From: Adiantum capillus-veneris | Taxonomy: Eukaryota; Streptophyta; Polypodiopsida; Polypodiales; Pteridaceae | DNA length: 64,000 nt | Direction of reading: 5' to 3' | Assembly (NCBI GenBank): GCA_014529385.2 | Contig: CM043942.1 | Coordinates: forward strand, 105,119,141-105,183,140 | Shown: piece by piece, positions 37,005-48,719 of the stretch | How positions within the stretch are numbered: the first letter of the stretch is position 1 | Layout of the letters: every line of letters starts with the position of its first letter | The notes under the pieces: model-generated | What the model saw: the letters and a program-made list of their open reading frames with translations, nothing else | The model's database searches: none | What the model was told of the DNA's origin: nothing | Position numbers and translations under genes: made by a program

Positions 37005-37141
37005 AATATCACATTTGGCATACATATCAACCAAGCACTGCCAAGCACGACATAGGCTTACCAACAACGCCAAACCAGGTATCTTCTCGTCGTTAATTTT
37101 GTCACCCACTGGTCAACAACTTGCATAAGGCCACTGGCCTT
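37005..37141 (-). pseudogene. PPR fragment between two insertions
   Basis: Continues the PPR tract right of element D (LVDMYAKCDI on the minus strand). It ends at the CAAGG target of the next copia element, where the antisense of a LKA-type PPR motif is cut. Confidence 0.75.
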
Positions 37142-37146
37142 CAAGG

Positions 37147-37174
37147 TGAAGTCGCGGAGCGGAGCGTAGATCGA

Positions 37175-37218
<44 letters not shown>

Positions 37219-37387
37219 TACACAGAGAGCTTACACAGTACGCAGAGAATCGTTTTAAGGGTTATCTCCCAAAACCTTATTATCCACACAAGTATATGTG
37301 AGTATATAAAAAGAGTTAGTGATAAGTGAGTTAGGCGGGCGGGCGGCCATATTCGTATAAGAGGCCACTTGGGCTTTAATCCCAACA
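37147..37387 (-). repeat. Copia (37147-42686) 3' LTR
   Basis: TGAAGTCGCGGAGC...TTTAATCCCAACA with an expanded (CA)n at 37178-37216. The polypurine tract (minus AAGTGGGAGGT, 37388-37398) abuts it. Confidence 0.93.
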
Positions 37388-37471
37388 ACCTCCCACTTAA
37401 AGTCCAATGTGGCACTTTAAATAACTGTAAATCTATGAACATAAATGTACAAAGACTTACATGGCTGCCAT

Positions 37472-39118
37472 CTACCCAATGCCCAATAACTCACGACAAT
37501 GCACAAAGCGCTCTCGTGGAAGTCCCTTTGTGAGTAGATTAGTAGGATTGTCCTTGGTGTGGATCTTCAGCAGTTGTATCTGCTTGTCTTCAAGTACTTC
37601 CCTAATGAAGTGATATTTCACATCAATATGCTTAGTCTTCAAATGGAACTCTAGATTCTTTGCCAATTGTATAGCACTTTGATTATCACAATATAACCCT
37701 GGCATATCTACTTTGATTCCCAAGTCTGCTACCAATCTATCAAGACAAATAGCTTCTTTGCATGCCTCATTTGCTGCAACATACTCAGCTTCTATAGTAA
37801 ACTGCGTAATACAATCTTGTAATTGAGATCGCCATGATATGGCACCTCTAGCCAATGTAAAGACATAGCCTGATGTAGATCTCCTCTTATCCAAGTCTCC
37901 TGCATAATCTGAGTCAGTGTATCCTCTGACACTCAAATCCTGACTACCATAGCATATGCGTATACTCTTTGTATGTTTTAAGTATCTCATGATATCTTTC
38001 ACTGCCTCCCAATGTTTCTTGCTTGGGTTTGACATGTATCGACTTACTACTCCCACTGCAAATGCAATGTCTGGGCCAGTAGCAATCATTGCATACATCA
38101 AACTACCCACTGCAGATGCATATGGAATCTTATCCATTTCAGCCTTTTCTTCCTCAGACACAGGACAATCTTGTTTGTTAAGTTTCACATATGGTGGCAA
38201 TGGAACACTCAATGCCTTTCCCTTCTCCATATTGAAACGTTGCAAAACCTTGTCAATATACTCTATTTGAGATAACCAAATCAACTTCTTTGATCTGTCT
38301 CTCTCAATGCGCATACCAAGTATATGACTTGCCTCACCCATGTCTTTCATATCAAACGATTTTTCCATCTTTGACTTCAAAGCTGAAATTTCTTCCAAGT
38401 GCTTGCCAGCAATCAACATGTCATCCACATACAAAATAAGGATCAGCCAACTACCATCCTTAGCCTTCTTTGTATATAGACAGTGATCGAACTCACTACG
38501 TTTGTAGCCTTGAGAAAGCATAAACTTGTGGAACTTATGGTACCATGCCCTCGGTGATTGTTTTAAGCCATAAAGACTCTTTAACAACTGGCATACCAAA
38601 TCTTCCTTGCCTTTCTCAACAAACCCTTCTGGCTGCTGCATGTACATTTCCACATCTAAATCACCATGCAAGAAAGCTGTCTTGACATCCATTTGGTGCA
38701 ACACCAAATCTAATATGTCAACCAATGCAAGAAAGCATCTCAATGTAGTCATCTTGACCACTGGAGAGAAGACTTCCAAAGTCAATCCCTTGTTCTTGCT
38801 TAAAGCCCTTGGCAACAAGCCTTGCTTTGTACTTTGGTTGACTATCATGAGCGGTGATCTTATACCTGTAAACCCATTTACAAGGTAGAGCCTTTTTTCC
38901 CTGTGGTAATTTAACTGGTTTTTATGCAGAGTTGTCATCTCTGACTGCATGGCCAACTGCCAGTTTTTTGAGTCAACCACTTGTAATGCTTCCTTGTAAC
39001 AAGATGGTTCTCCGCAATCTGTGAGCATGACATAATTTAGAGATGGCACATAATGATCAGGTGGTTTGGAAACATGCTCAGAAAGTGTCACCACAACTGA
39101 TTCTGCCTCTCTAGCCAC
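37472..39118 (-). pseudogene. Copia reverse transcriptase-RNase H (548-aa frame)
   Basis: RT motifs: SKNWQLAMQSEM, MDVKTAFLHGDLDVEMYM, SLYGLKQSPRAWYHKFH and the intact active site ILYVDDMLIAG, then YASAVGSLMYAM and GPDIAFAVGVVSRYM. RNase H motifs: GYTDSDYAGD, the E in TIEAEYVAANEA, YCDNQSAIQLAKN and KHIDVKYHFIRE, ending in DNPTNLLTKGLPRERF. Although open throughout, residues about 49-85 are out of register: the expected copia residues (LPQGKKALPCKWVYRYK and following) read in another frame there, so two compensating indels flank that stretch and spoil the fingers domain. Confidence 0.93.
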
Positions 39119-39354
39119 TATAGGTTGTTCCTGAGCCTGACCATGCTGTCTTGATGTGCTAGCACTAGGTCCATCTTCCCTGAAGACAACTCTTCTGATC
39201 TCCTATGTCTTGTCTGGCTTAGCGTGAAACTTGGCTTCATTGAAATGCACATCATTGCTACGAATAACTTTTATGGACTCAGGATCCCAAAGCCAGTAAC
39301 CCATCTCGCCCGATTCTCTGTAGCCAAGAAATATACACTTCTTGCTCTTTGGTT

Positions 39355-40177
39355 CTAACTTATTCCTGAACTCCTTAAGAATATGGCTATAAGCTTCACA
39401 ACCAAAGACTCTGAGATGCTTATATGAATGTGCCTTGCCTGTCCATGCATCTCGGCCACTTCACTCTTATCCAGAACCCTACTAGGAGACCTGTTGATCA
39501 AATGGACTGCTGTAGCCACTGCTTTCGCCCAAAATCCATCAGGCAATTCAGCATTTGACAACATGCTTCTGACCTTCTCTTGTATGGTCCTATTCATACG
39601 TTCTGCAACTCCATTTTGTGAAGGATTGTATGGTGCAAAGTTCTCGCTTTATTCCTTTTGCTTCACAAAAGTCTTGAAAATCCTTGGAAACGTACTCTCC
39701 ACCATTGTCCGTCCTTAAGCACTTCAGCTTCTGACCACTCTGATTCTCCACAAGCTGCAAGAATGTCTTAAATACCTTGAGCACCTCATCCTTGTGCTTC
39801 AAGAGGTAAACCCATAATTTGCGAGAATAGTCATCTATGAATGTAAAAAAGTACTCTGCTCCCCCTAGTGACAAACTAGGCATTGGTCCGCATAGATCAC
39901 TGTGCACAAGAGCTAACCGTTCGTCCCTACGATTCCTCTTTTATCTGTGCGGTTCCTGTGTTTGCTTACCATAAACACAATGCTCACAAAACTTGCAATC
40001 TTGAAATGAAAATCCAGGCAAATAATCATAATGAGAAAGTATTTGCATTCCTCTTTTTGACATATGTCCCAGTCTACGATGCCACAGTGACACACTTGGC
40101 TGCTCAATCACATTAATTACATGGTTTTTAACCTCTGAAACATGTAAAGTGTACAAGAGTTCTTGACTTGCTACCAT
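39355..40177 (-). pseudogene. Copia integrase
   Basis: 39941-40177 has the HHCC-type entry (LWHRRLGHMSKRGM and CEHCVYGKQ). 39590-39907 has HSDLCGPMPS (first Asp), DDYSRKLWVYLL and LRTDNGGEYVS (second Asp). The Glu motif NGVAERMNRTI lies across a frameshift near 39600-39650, and 39355-39597 continues with GFWAKAVATAVHLINRSPS. Catalytic residues are present but split among frames. Confidence 0.92.
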
Positions 40178-40284
40178 GTGCTACAGTCATCGAACCTTTG
40201 GAGATCTTCCAAGCACTGTTCCAAAAAATCTCACATAACCCACATCATCCAACTTCCCTGTACTGATCAAGCTCTTTCGAATTG

Positions 40285-41406
40285 CTAGAACATGTCTGAC
40301 ATTCTTGAGCCATTCTGAAACTTCAACTGCACATCTCCCACTCCAAGTATGTCACAAACTTGCTCATTGCCAAGTCTGACATAATCTTCAGTAACCACAT
40401 ATGATGTAAACCACTCTTTGTGCAGAGAAACATGTAAAGATGCCCCTGAGTCGATAATCCAATCACTCATAGCATGTCCATCCTCTGCAGTCAAGAAAAC
40501 AGAATCAAGATTTCTTGTGAGGAAGATGTCACCAGCTGCTATACCAGAATCACTGTCTGAACCAGATCTTGTGACATTCACCTCTTCAATCTTAATTGAA
40601 CTCTTCTTTTCATCTTGCTCAGAACTGTTTGTTTTGCCTTTTTCTTGTTTCCACTTCATACAGTCTCTCTTCATGTGACCCTTCTTGCCACAATGGTAGC
40701 ATTCTATGTCATCCTTTGACTTCGAGTCACGAGACTTACTTCGGTTTTGTGCTTTCTTACCCTTCTTCTCTTTAGACTGTTGTCTCCCTCGAACGACCAA
40801 AGCACTGTTGCCTTTGCCTTTGTCAACATTCTTCCTGTTCACTTCCTCTGTGAGCAAGCTGCCTTCTACATTGGCACTTGTAAGACCTTCTGGTGTGACA
40901 GAATTACTTAACGCTGTTCAAAAAGTATCCCAACTGTCTGGCAAAGTGATTACAAGAAACATAGCCTTCACTGAATCTGGAATGACTATCTCCTGTGCTG
41001 TTAACTGGCTCAAAATTGTGTGAAATTCATTGAGATGATTTGACATGGCTATCCCTTCCTTCATCTTCCAATCCACCAATTTCTTGAGCCAGTAAATCTG
41101 AGAAGCAGCACTTTGTTTCTCGTACATACCACATAGCTTTTGCCATACGCCATACACTGTAGTCTCTTCTGCTATGTTGAAGTAAACATTTTCTGCCAGT
41201 GTCAGCATGATTGTGGAACAAGCTAACTAATCAAGCTCTTCCCACTCATCTTTAGCCATACCTTCTTGTCTCTCCCCTTTGAGCTTCAGTGGCTTCACTT
41301 GTTTTTTCTGCACCAAAACCTGCCAAATCTACTTCTTCCAAAATGGAAAGTTTGTGCCATCTAGCTTCTTTATGTTGTAAAGAGTGTCACTTTGAGAAGA
41401 TACCAT
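40285..41406 (-). pseudogene. Copia gag and protease
   Basis: ATG at 41404-41406 begins MVSSQSDTLYNIKKLDGTNF, the usual copia gag entry, with TAG codons after FWKK and after EELD. 40918-41208 has VYGVWQKLCGMYEKQSA and ends with a TGA inside LPDSWDTF. 40285-40857 has the zinc knuckle CYHCGKKGHMKRDC and the protease site WIIDSGASLHVSLHKEW. Four nonsense or frame breaks make it inactive. Confidence 0.92.
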
Positions 41407-42455
41407 ATCTCCCAAACTGTTTACTCCTGCAAAAAATCAGGCAGAGTTTCCCCTGTAAACTGGCCTCTGTACACAATAAACAAGCTGTAAACAACAAGCT
41501 AAACACCTCTCCTCAAGAACTGTCAGTATTTTGAAAAATTTTGACAGAGTCTCCCCTGTAAACTGAGCTCTAGAAACCAAAAGATAGCTAAAAAACAACC
41601 ATAAATAGCTGACTAGTGACAAAACTAGAAATCTCTGTAATATGCTATCCTGTAAGCATACACTGTCTCATGTCTAGGCGATGACATAACCTGTATCTGT
41701 CTCAAGACTGAACCCTGAACAATGCCTCAACGGCCTAACACATAAGATGCAATCCAGTGTCTACACAAAGTCATACATCCTATGGGATAAAAGTCGCCGA
41801 AGAGGATGCATGTAGAGGGGAACTCCAACAACCTAATCCACCTCACACTGGGTAACCCAACCCCCAGTGCTTGGCTTCAAAAAACCTCACACACGACCCT
41901 CTCAGATGGCTCAGCAAACTGCCCAGAACTAGCATACATCCTACAATAGACCAATCATTGTCCTATGACCGCTGCGGTGGTCTGTCTGCTAGTGTGACTC
42001 ACAACTAGCAGACCCACAATCACAGTACATCAATCTGCAATACATGCCAATGGTGTCAAGCCGTCGTATGGCCACACCTCCCCTGGAACCTGGCAAGCAC
42101 AAGAAGTAGCAATGCAGACTGCAATATATATATGTGATGATATATATGTGTACCTGGTCTATTGATGATGCTTTGAAGACTAATGAGTGATGTATGTCGA
42201 TGCCGATATTGATGATGACCACCTCCTGCTTTCCAATCTACACCAGATGGGTTTCTTTGCGGCTGAAACCTATCTTCTGATGTAGTGCTTAGAACCAAAT
42301 TCTGAGGAAATAAACAGCTTCGAAAGGGGGGTAAAACCTGAGGTCACTTGCTGGAAATACTCCCGGAACACCAAGTGTGAATTTCCAAGCTCCGGATCCA
42401 GAGTCTTTCTGAAAAGTGCGTGCGCCCGCGATTATGCAAAACCGCAATGAACCAA
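41407..42455. other. Copia leader, no gene seen
   Basis: About 1 kb between gag and PBS. It contains a repeated GTTTCCCCTGTAAACTG / GTCTCCCCTGTAAACTG word (about 41448 and 41551) with copied surroundings, and nothing coding. Confidence 0.55.
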
Positions 42456-42467
42456 GCTTTGATACTA
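42456..42467 (-). other. Copia (37147-42686) primer-binding site
   Basis: Minus-strand TAGTATCAAAGC, two bases from the initiator-Met consensus, two bases inside the 5' LTR. Confidence 0.8.
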
Positions 42468-42469
42468 AT

Positions 42470-42686
42470 TGAAGTCGCGGAACGGAGAGTAGATCGACAC
42501 ACACACACACACAGAGATACACAGAGAGCTTACACAGTACGCAAAGAATCGTTTTAAGGGTTATCTCCCAAAACCTTATTATCCACACAAGTATATGTGA
42601 GTATATACAAAGAGTTAGTGATAAGTGAGTTAGGCGGGCGGTTGGCCATATCCGTATAAGAGGCCACTTGGGCTTTAATCCCAACA
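42470..42686 (-). repeat. Copia (37147-42686) 5' LTR
   Basis: 217 bp, TGAAGTCGCGGAAC...TTTAATCCCAACA, followed by CAAGG. Confidence 0.93.
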
Positions 42687-42691
42687 CAAGG

Positions 42692-43437
42692 TGCAAGCAT
42701 AGGTGAATGCATTTGTAGAGAAGCCTTTCGTTTGCATCTGCTTCCTGTTGTGTGTATCCTGCAACCAATACATTCCAATGCTTTGCTTCTGCTGAAAACA
42801 GCCTGGAGATTTCTGGCCCTGCTCTTGTTGCGCACATCCCACAATCAGTGCATTCAAAGAGGCGACATTCCTTGCAAGAATCTCCTCAAGCACTTTTTAT
42901 GCTTTCTCAAGCGCATCACATCTGGCATACATATCAACCAAGGCATTGCCAATCACGACATCTTTCTTCATCAACAGCACGTGACTAACAATATCAATCT
43001 CAATTTTTGTGTCCATATGAGCATCTTGCGTAGAGCAACATGCCTTGAAGATGCACGCGTACGCAATTGCATTTGGTGTAAATAGACTAAGTTTTCTCGT
43101 GCGGAAAATACTGCAATCAGTGGATTCCAAGAGTCCACACTATGCGTAGGAAGTGGAAAACATTCTAGAGCTTTCTGGACCTGCTCCTATTGTGCATATC
43201 CCGCAACCTATGCATTTCAATGCTTTGCATCTGTTGAAAACAGCAGCCTAGACATTTTTGGCACTGCTCTTCTTGCGCACATCCCACAATCAGTGCATTC
43301 CAAGAGACAACATTCAAGACAAGAAGCTGATCAAGAACTTTTTGTGCTTTCTCAAGCACATCACATTTGGCATACATCTCGACCAAGACACTACCAAGCA
43401 CGACAACCTCTGGAGCTACTCTTGTTGTGCACATCCC
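42692..43437 (-). pseudogene. PPR pseudogene tract, block 2
   Basis: Minus-strand frames with NALIVGCAQQEQGQK, NALVDMYARCDALEKA, LMKKDVVIG and VLVEMYAKCDVLEKAQKVLDQL. Interrupted by stops. It ends at a MITE whose 9-bp target GCACATCCC is native PPR sequence. Confidence 0.85.
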
Positions 43438-44115
43438 TGGGGGATTCACTCTATATACAAAATGGGACGCCACCTGTGAGCGGACAACTTTGGTAAAACC
43501 CCTATATACCACTCATATTAGGGAATATGACCCCCCTTCTACTCTTATACGACAATCTATGAAGAAAAATATCATACCCCTATCTTACATATAAAATTTA
43601 GGTCTCACATGATCTAACAAATAGTGTATAGCATAGTGACTGGCAATGTACTAAGGAACCACTTCTGTTGATATCTAGATGTACCCTCAATGTGTCTTAG
43701 TTTGACTTTCAAACTATATGCACGATCAAACTAAACCCTGGCTACTCATCTAATTCTGACCCATCCAAAGCTGGTGTAAATCAACCTTTGAACTGCTCCA
43801 AATCAGCCCTTATCTATGACCTGCTTGATACAAAATTTGATGTGTGACCCAATAAAAAAATTCCCCTAAATTCATCTGAGTTCTAGTGCACATTGGTGAC
43901 CAATTGTTACAAGTAATCAACTACGGTCAGTCCCCCCCCCCCCTCCCCCCCCCCCCCCCCCAATAAATATGATACCCCCCTTCCTTATTTTTAAGCTTGG
44001 GAGATAAATTATTGGGGGTCTGTCCCTAACTTATACACTTATATAACTTGTAAAAAAACCCCCCTCCCCTGCACTTACGTGGTGCGGTAAGTTTTCCATG
44101 GTGAATCCCCCGGGC
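43438..44115. mobile_element. MITE with 9-bp TSD (MULE-like), poly-C inside
   Basis: A 9-bp direct repeat GCACATCCC (43429-43437 and 44116-44124) flanks 678 bp whose ends are inverted: GGGGGATTCAC at the left and GTGAATCCCCC at the right. Removing it restores PPR sequence (TTGTGCACATCCCACAATCA). No transposase frame. The interior has a C run of about 30 bases (43933-43963) with one T. The 9-bp TSD points to Mutator-type mobilisation; the short TIR makes this tentative. Confidence 0.75.
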
Positions 44116-44124
44116 GCACATCCC

Positions 44125-45488
44125 ACAATCAACGCCGGACCGAAAGCTCATCAAGCATTTTTTGTGCTTTCTCAAGCGCACCACATTTGACATACATATT
44201 AACCAAGATAGTGCCAAGCACGACATCTTTTTTCAACAGCCTCTGACTAACAATGTATTGTGAATTTTTGTGTCCATATCAACATCTTACGTAGAGCCAC
44301 ATGCCTTCAAGGTGCATGCATAGGTGATTGTAGCTAGAGAGAGGCCCTCGCTTTGCATACATATCAACCAAGATAGATCCAATCACAACATCTCTTTTCA
44401 AGAGAATCTGATGAACAATATAACTGTGATTTTTTGTGCCCATATCAGCATCTTGCATAGAGCTGCATGCTTTCAAGATGCATGCGTAGGTGATTGCATC
44501 TGGAGAGAAGACCTCTCTTCGCATACATATCAACCAAGACAGTGCCAAGCACGACATCTCTTATCAAGAACCTCTGACTAACAACATAGTTGTGAATTCG
44601 TGTGCCCATATCAGCATCTTGCGTAGAGCCACAATCTTCAAGATGCATGCATAGGTGATTCCATCTAAAGAGAGGCCCTCGCTTCACTTGGCACTCAAGC
44701 CTCCAAGATAGTGCCAAGCACAACAGCTTTTTTCAACAGCCTCTAGCGGCCGGGCTGCGACCCTCTTCGCATACATATCAACCAAGACAGTGCCAAGCAC
44801 GACACCTCTTATCAAGAGCCTCTGGCTAACAACATAGTTGTGAATTTGTGTGCCCATATCAGCATCTTGCGTAGAGCCACAATCTTCAAGATGCATGCAT
44901 AGGTGATTCCATCTAAAGAGAGGCCCTCGCTTCACTTGGCACTCAAGCCTCCAAGACAGTGCCAAGCACAACAGCTTTTTTCAACAGCCTCTAGCGGTCG
45001 GGCTGTGACCTCTCTTTGCATACATATCAACCAAGGAAGTGCCAAGCATGACACCTCTTATCAAGAGCCTCTGACTAACAACATAGTTGTGAATTCGTGT
45101 GCCCATATCAGCATCTTGCGTAGAGCCACAATCTTCAAGATGCATGCATAGATGATTCCATCTGAAGAGAGGCCCTCGCTTCACTTGGCACTCAAGACTC
45201 CAAGAAAGTGCCAAGCACAACAGTTTTTTTCAATAGCCTCTAGCAGCCGGGCTGCGTTCCTGCCTTGGCTTTAAAAGCTATAGAGAGCCCTCTTTTCAAG
45301 AGCCTATGAGTAACAACATAGTTGTTAATTTTTTGTGCCCACATCAGCATCTTGCATAGAGCCACAATCTTCAAGCTGCATGCATAAGTGATTCCATCTA
45401 AAGAGAGGCCGCCCTCGCTGAGCCCTCGCTTCACTGGTTGTTTTTAAAACTTGGCCCTTCAAGATAGTGCGAAGCAGGACAGCTTTTT
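44125..45488 (-). pseudogene. PPR tract block 3, homogenised tandem units
   Basis: Four copies of a unit of about 248 bp, aligned by GTAGAGCCACAATCTTCAAG at 44621, 44869, 45118 and 45354, preceded by two shorter spacings (166 bp) at 44289 and 44455. Each unit encodes, on the minus strand, HLCMHLEDCGSTQDADMGT, RIHNYVVSQRLL and LVDMYAKRG, with an unusual insert (LALSWRLECQVKRGPLF). Frames of 70-95 aa recur but none spans several units. Confidence 0.85.
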
Positions 45489-47052
45489 TCAACATCCTCT
45501 AACGCGGGCTGGGCTGCATTCCTGCCTTGGCTTTAGAAAGCTATAGAGAGCCCTGCATCTCCCTGCAAGCTTGTAAAAATAGCCAAGAGTCCACGCTCCG
45601 GCCCTTCTCCCTGTACATATCGCTGTTTTAGGTGTATCGATAAAACGATGGAGCCCGTGTGAAAGTCTGCCACGTTGGCCTGCCCTTGCTGGACATATCC
45701 TCCATAAGTGCAGTCCAAGAAAGTACATTTGGGGAGAAACCCTCCCTCTGTATTCGTTGAAAACACCCCTTAGCTTCCTGGCCCTGCGCCTGTCGGGCAT
45801 ATCCTGTAGCAGTGCATTCCAAGAGACTTCATTCCGGGAGGAAGTCTGGTCAAGAACTTGTTGTGCTTTCAAAAGTACACCACACTTGGCATACATGTCA
45901 AGCAAATCCTTGCCAAGCATGACATCTTTTTGTAATAGCCCCTGCCTAACAATCTCATCATGACTCTGCTTGCCCATGATAGCGTTTTGCATAATGCCAC
46001 ATGCCTTCAAAACACAAGCATAGGTGACCACATCCGGAGAGAAGCCCTCACTTTGCATCCGATAAAAACAGCCAAGCACTTCCTGGCCCTGATCTTGTTG
46101 GGCATATCTTGCAATCAATGCATTCTAAGAGACTGCATCCCGGACATAAAGCTCGTCAAGAACTTTTTGTGCTTTGGAAAGTACACTACACTTGGCATAC
46201 ATGTCAACCAAAGCATTACCAAGCATGACAGTTTTTTGCAACATCCCCTGACTAACAATCTCATCGTGAATTTTTTTTCCTGTGTTGACGTCTTTCAAAG
46301 TGCCACATGCCTTCAAAATGCAATCATAGGTGACTGCATCTGGAGAGAAGCCCTCACTTTGCATCCGCTAGAAACATCCCAATGCTTCTTGGCCGTGCCC
46401 CCCTGTTGGGCATAACCTGCAATCAATGCATTCCAAGAGACCACATCTCGATCACGAAGCTCGTCAAGAACTTGTTGAGATTTCAAAAGTACACCACACT
46501 TGGCATAAATGTCAACCAAATCATTGCCAAGCATGACAGTTGTTTTCAATAGCCCCTGATTGACAATCTCATCGTGAATTTGTTTACCCATATCAATGTC
46601 TCGCATAATGCCACATGCCTTCAAAATGAAAGCATAGGAGACTGCATTTGGAGAGAAACCCTCACTTTGCATACAATGGAAACAATTCAAAGCTTCCTGG
46701 CACTGGCCTTGTTGGGCATATCCTGCAATTAATGCAGCCCAAGAGATGACATCTCGGTTGGGAAGCTCGTCCAGAACTTGTTGTGCTTTCCAAAGTACAC
46801 CACAATTAGCATACATGTATACCAACGCATTGCCAAGCATGGCATTCTTCTCCACCAACCTTTGACTACATCCGGAGAGAGGCCCTCGCTTTGCAAGCGA
46901 TGAAAGCAGCCCAGAGCTTCGTCACCCTGCCCATGTCGGGTATATCTTGCAATAGGTGTAGTCCAACTGACAACATCTTGGACTAGAAGCTCATCAACAA
47001 CTTGTTGTGCCCTGCCAAGTGAACCGCACTTAACATACATACTAGCCAACAA
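45489..47052 (-). pseudogene. PPR tract block 4, best preserved PLS-type region
   Basis: Frames 46313-46858 (181 aa), 46125-46364 and 45489-46118 (209 aa) carry at least four PPR cycles: NALVYMYANCGVLWKAQQVL, RDVISWAALIAGYAQQGQ, EALNCFHCMQSEGFSPNAV, YAFILKACGIMRDIDMGKQI, DEIVNQGLL, and repeats of the same order. The chain begins at 47052 with YVKCGSLGRAQQVVDELLVQ. It is broken by frameshifts near 46840 and 46370 and by a TAG replacing the Trp of SWNAL near 46125. No E or DYW editing domain is visible at the degraded C-terminal side. Such proteins act on RNA in plastids or mitochondria; this copy is not intact. Confidence 0.88.
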
Positions 47053-47216
47053 GCTCTGTAACCTGCAAACTGTGTGTGGAGAAGATCGGGTAGCTTTTGA
47101 TGGCGTAGTTTTTTTTAGAGCTTGTCAGCGCTGGGTTTTTTTTTTTTAAAGAGAAGCCACGTGGGCTAACGACAGGCCATGAATTTGGAATGCCCACTAC
47201 GCTAACAAAGTAACAA
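47053..47216. other. Junction between PPR tract and element C
   Basis: T-rich stretch with runs of T at 47106-47114 and 47135-47147 (poly-A on the PPR sense strand would lie at the opposite end). No coding signal or clear target duplication. Confidence 0.45.
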
Positions 47217-48560
47217 TTGCAAGAAAAAGTTGCAGTATTACAACAAAACGAGCCAGCATCAACGAAAGCAGGTAATCAAGACAAAGCCAATGTAGAAAAA
47301 GTTCAACCCACGGACATCGCCACCACAAAAGCACTCGATACAGAAAGAAATCCTGAGAAGATCAAGTGCAACATCACCAGTGAGAACGAAGAAACGTTGT
47401 CAAGCAAAGTAAAGCTACATTTTTGGCTAGACAAGAACCTCATGTCCTTTGGCACTTGGAAAAAATGTGGCCAAGCACATCTGGAAGATGCTCCTGAATT
47501 GTGAGCATATCTGGAGACAAACGAGCAGAACGTTGGGGAATTATCTACACCACCATTGAATCATCATAGCTCAATTACACGTGATCAGAGCAAAAGATAT
47601 GCCGGAAGACATCATAATGGGAATGTCAATGGCCAAAAAGGTCTTAGAGATACAGAGTTCAATGAAGATGCAGTCTTTAGAGACAACAAAGAAGGAAGAC
47701 CAAGACTCGTCAGCGGGAAAACGACATCACAAAGTCCTCAAGCACAATTCAAATGGAAGATCTTATGGAAGATGATTCATCTCCATCGAACAGAACTTCA
47801 TAAGAGCTAGAAGTAGATCAGGCAACAACAAGTGAAGATCAAAAAGAGCAAAGAATTCCACCAAAGCCAGAGGTAAAGAAGATCAGGGTTGCAATCAACC
47901 AAGAAACAATAGGAAGTCCAAAGATCCAGACATTGCCAACTGAATCAACTGATGTAAGTTAGATTAAAAAACAAAGCCTCAAGCCACCCTCCATAGAGAC
48001 ACAATTAGATCAAGATGAGACCATGGCAAGAGAAGGACGAAGATCTTCAATGGAACCTCCAATGAGAATAGCTATAGTTCTCAACAGTACAAAAGGAGTA
48101 GGTGTTAGATGCAATGCTCTACTACATAAAGACGCAAAGTGAAGTATGGTTGTAGACAACATTCACAGCATTCTTGAGATTACTCAGGACAAGCGAGGTA
48201 ACACAGAAATCATGGGTAAGGCTACAAGTCAAAAAGACATGGTTGCTACCCTTAGAATCCAACATCATGAAGAGCAAGTAAAGTTCAGGTAAAGTCTTTA
48301 AAAGGCATGCATGCAGCTGTCATCCTTGGACATCAGTGGTGTTTAGACCAACACAAGACCTACAAAGAAGATAAAATGCTAATACTCTCTTTTCTAAGAA
48401 GTAGCAAGCAACAATTACAAGTAGTGTTGATGCTAGATTCAGAGTTGCAAAAGTCACAAGAATCAAATACAAATCTTGTCGACAAAGGTAAAGCTAAAGT
48501 GGAACTTCCACCGATTAGCACAAAAGGTGTGACAGCATGTGCCTCTACATCAAAGAACCC
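47217..48560 (+). pseudogene. Element C middle region with degraded protease
   Basis: Fragmented plus-strand frames, Lys/Glu/Ser-rich. Near 48055-48120 the translation RIAIVLNSTKGVGVRCNALL aligns with AILDSGAGVAIAT of element A, with Asn for the catalytic Asp. AAVILGHQWC (about 48310-48340) sits where the second protease motif ILGRPF is in A. If the alignment is right, the protease is both broken and catalytically altered. Confidence 0.5.
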
Positions 48561-48719
48561 TTAAGGATCAGCATCTTCAAGCAAGTCAGGATTTCAAAAC
48601 TTTAAGTCAAATGCTGACCTAATTGAAACCTAAAAAAACAAAGATACTTCAGCCAAAGTACTCAAGAAAGCAAAGGAAAGTCAAGCAAGTGTTTGTTTAG
48701 AGAAATTTAGTCAAAGTCA

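Larger units (their letters stand above)
37147..42686 (-). mobile_element. Ty1/copia retrotransposon (TNT1-94-like), full length, decayed
   Basis: LTRs 37147-37387 (241 bp) and 42470-42686 (217 bp; the difference is mainly (CA)n length), TSD CAAGG (37142-37146 and 42687-42691), PBS, PPT, and gag-PR-IN-RT-RH in order. It is inserted in the PPR tract: removing it rejoins the antisense of a PPR motif across the CAAGG. Confidence 0.95.
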
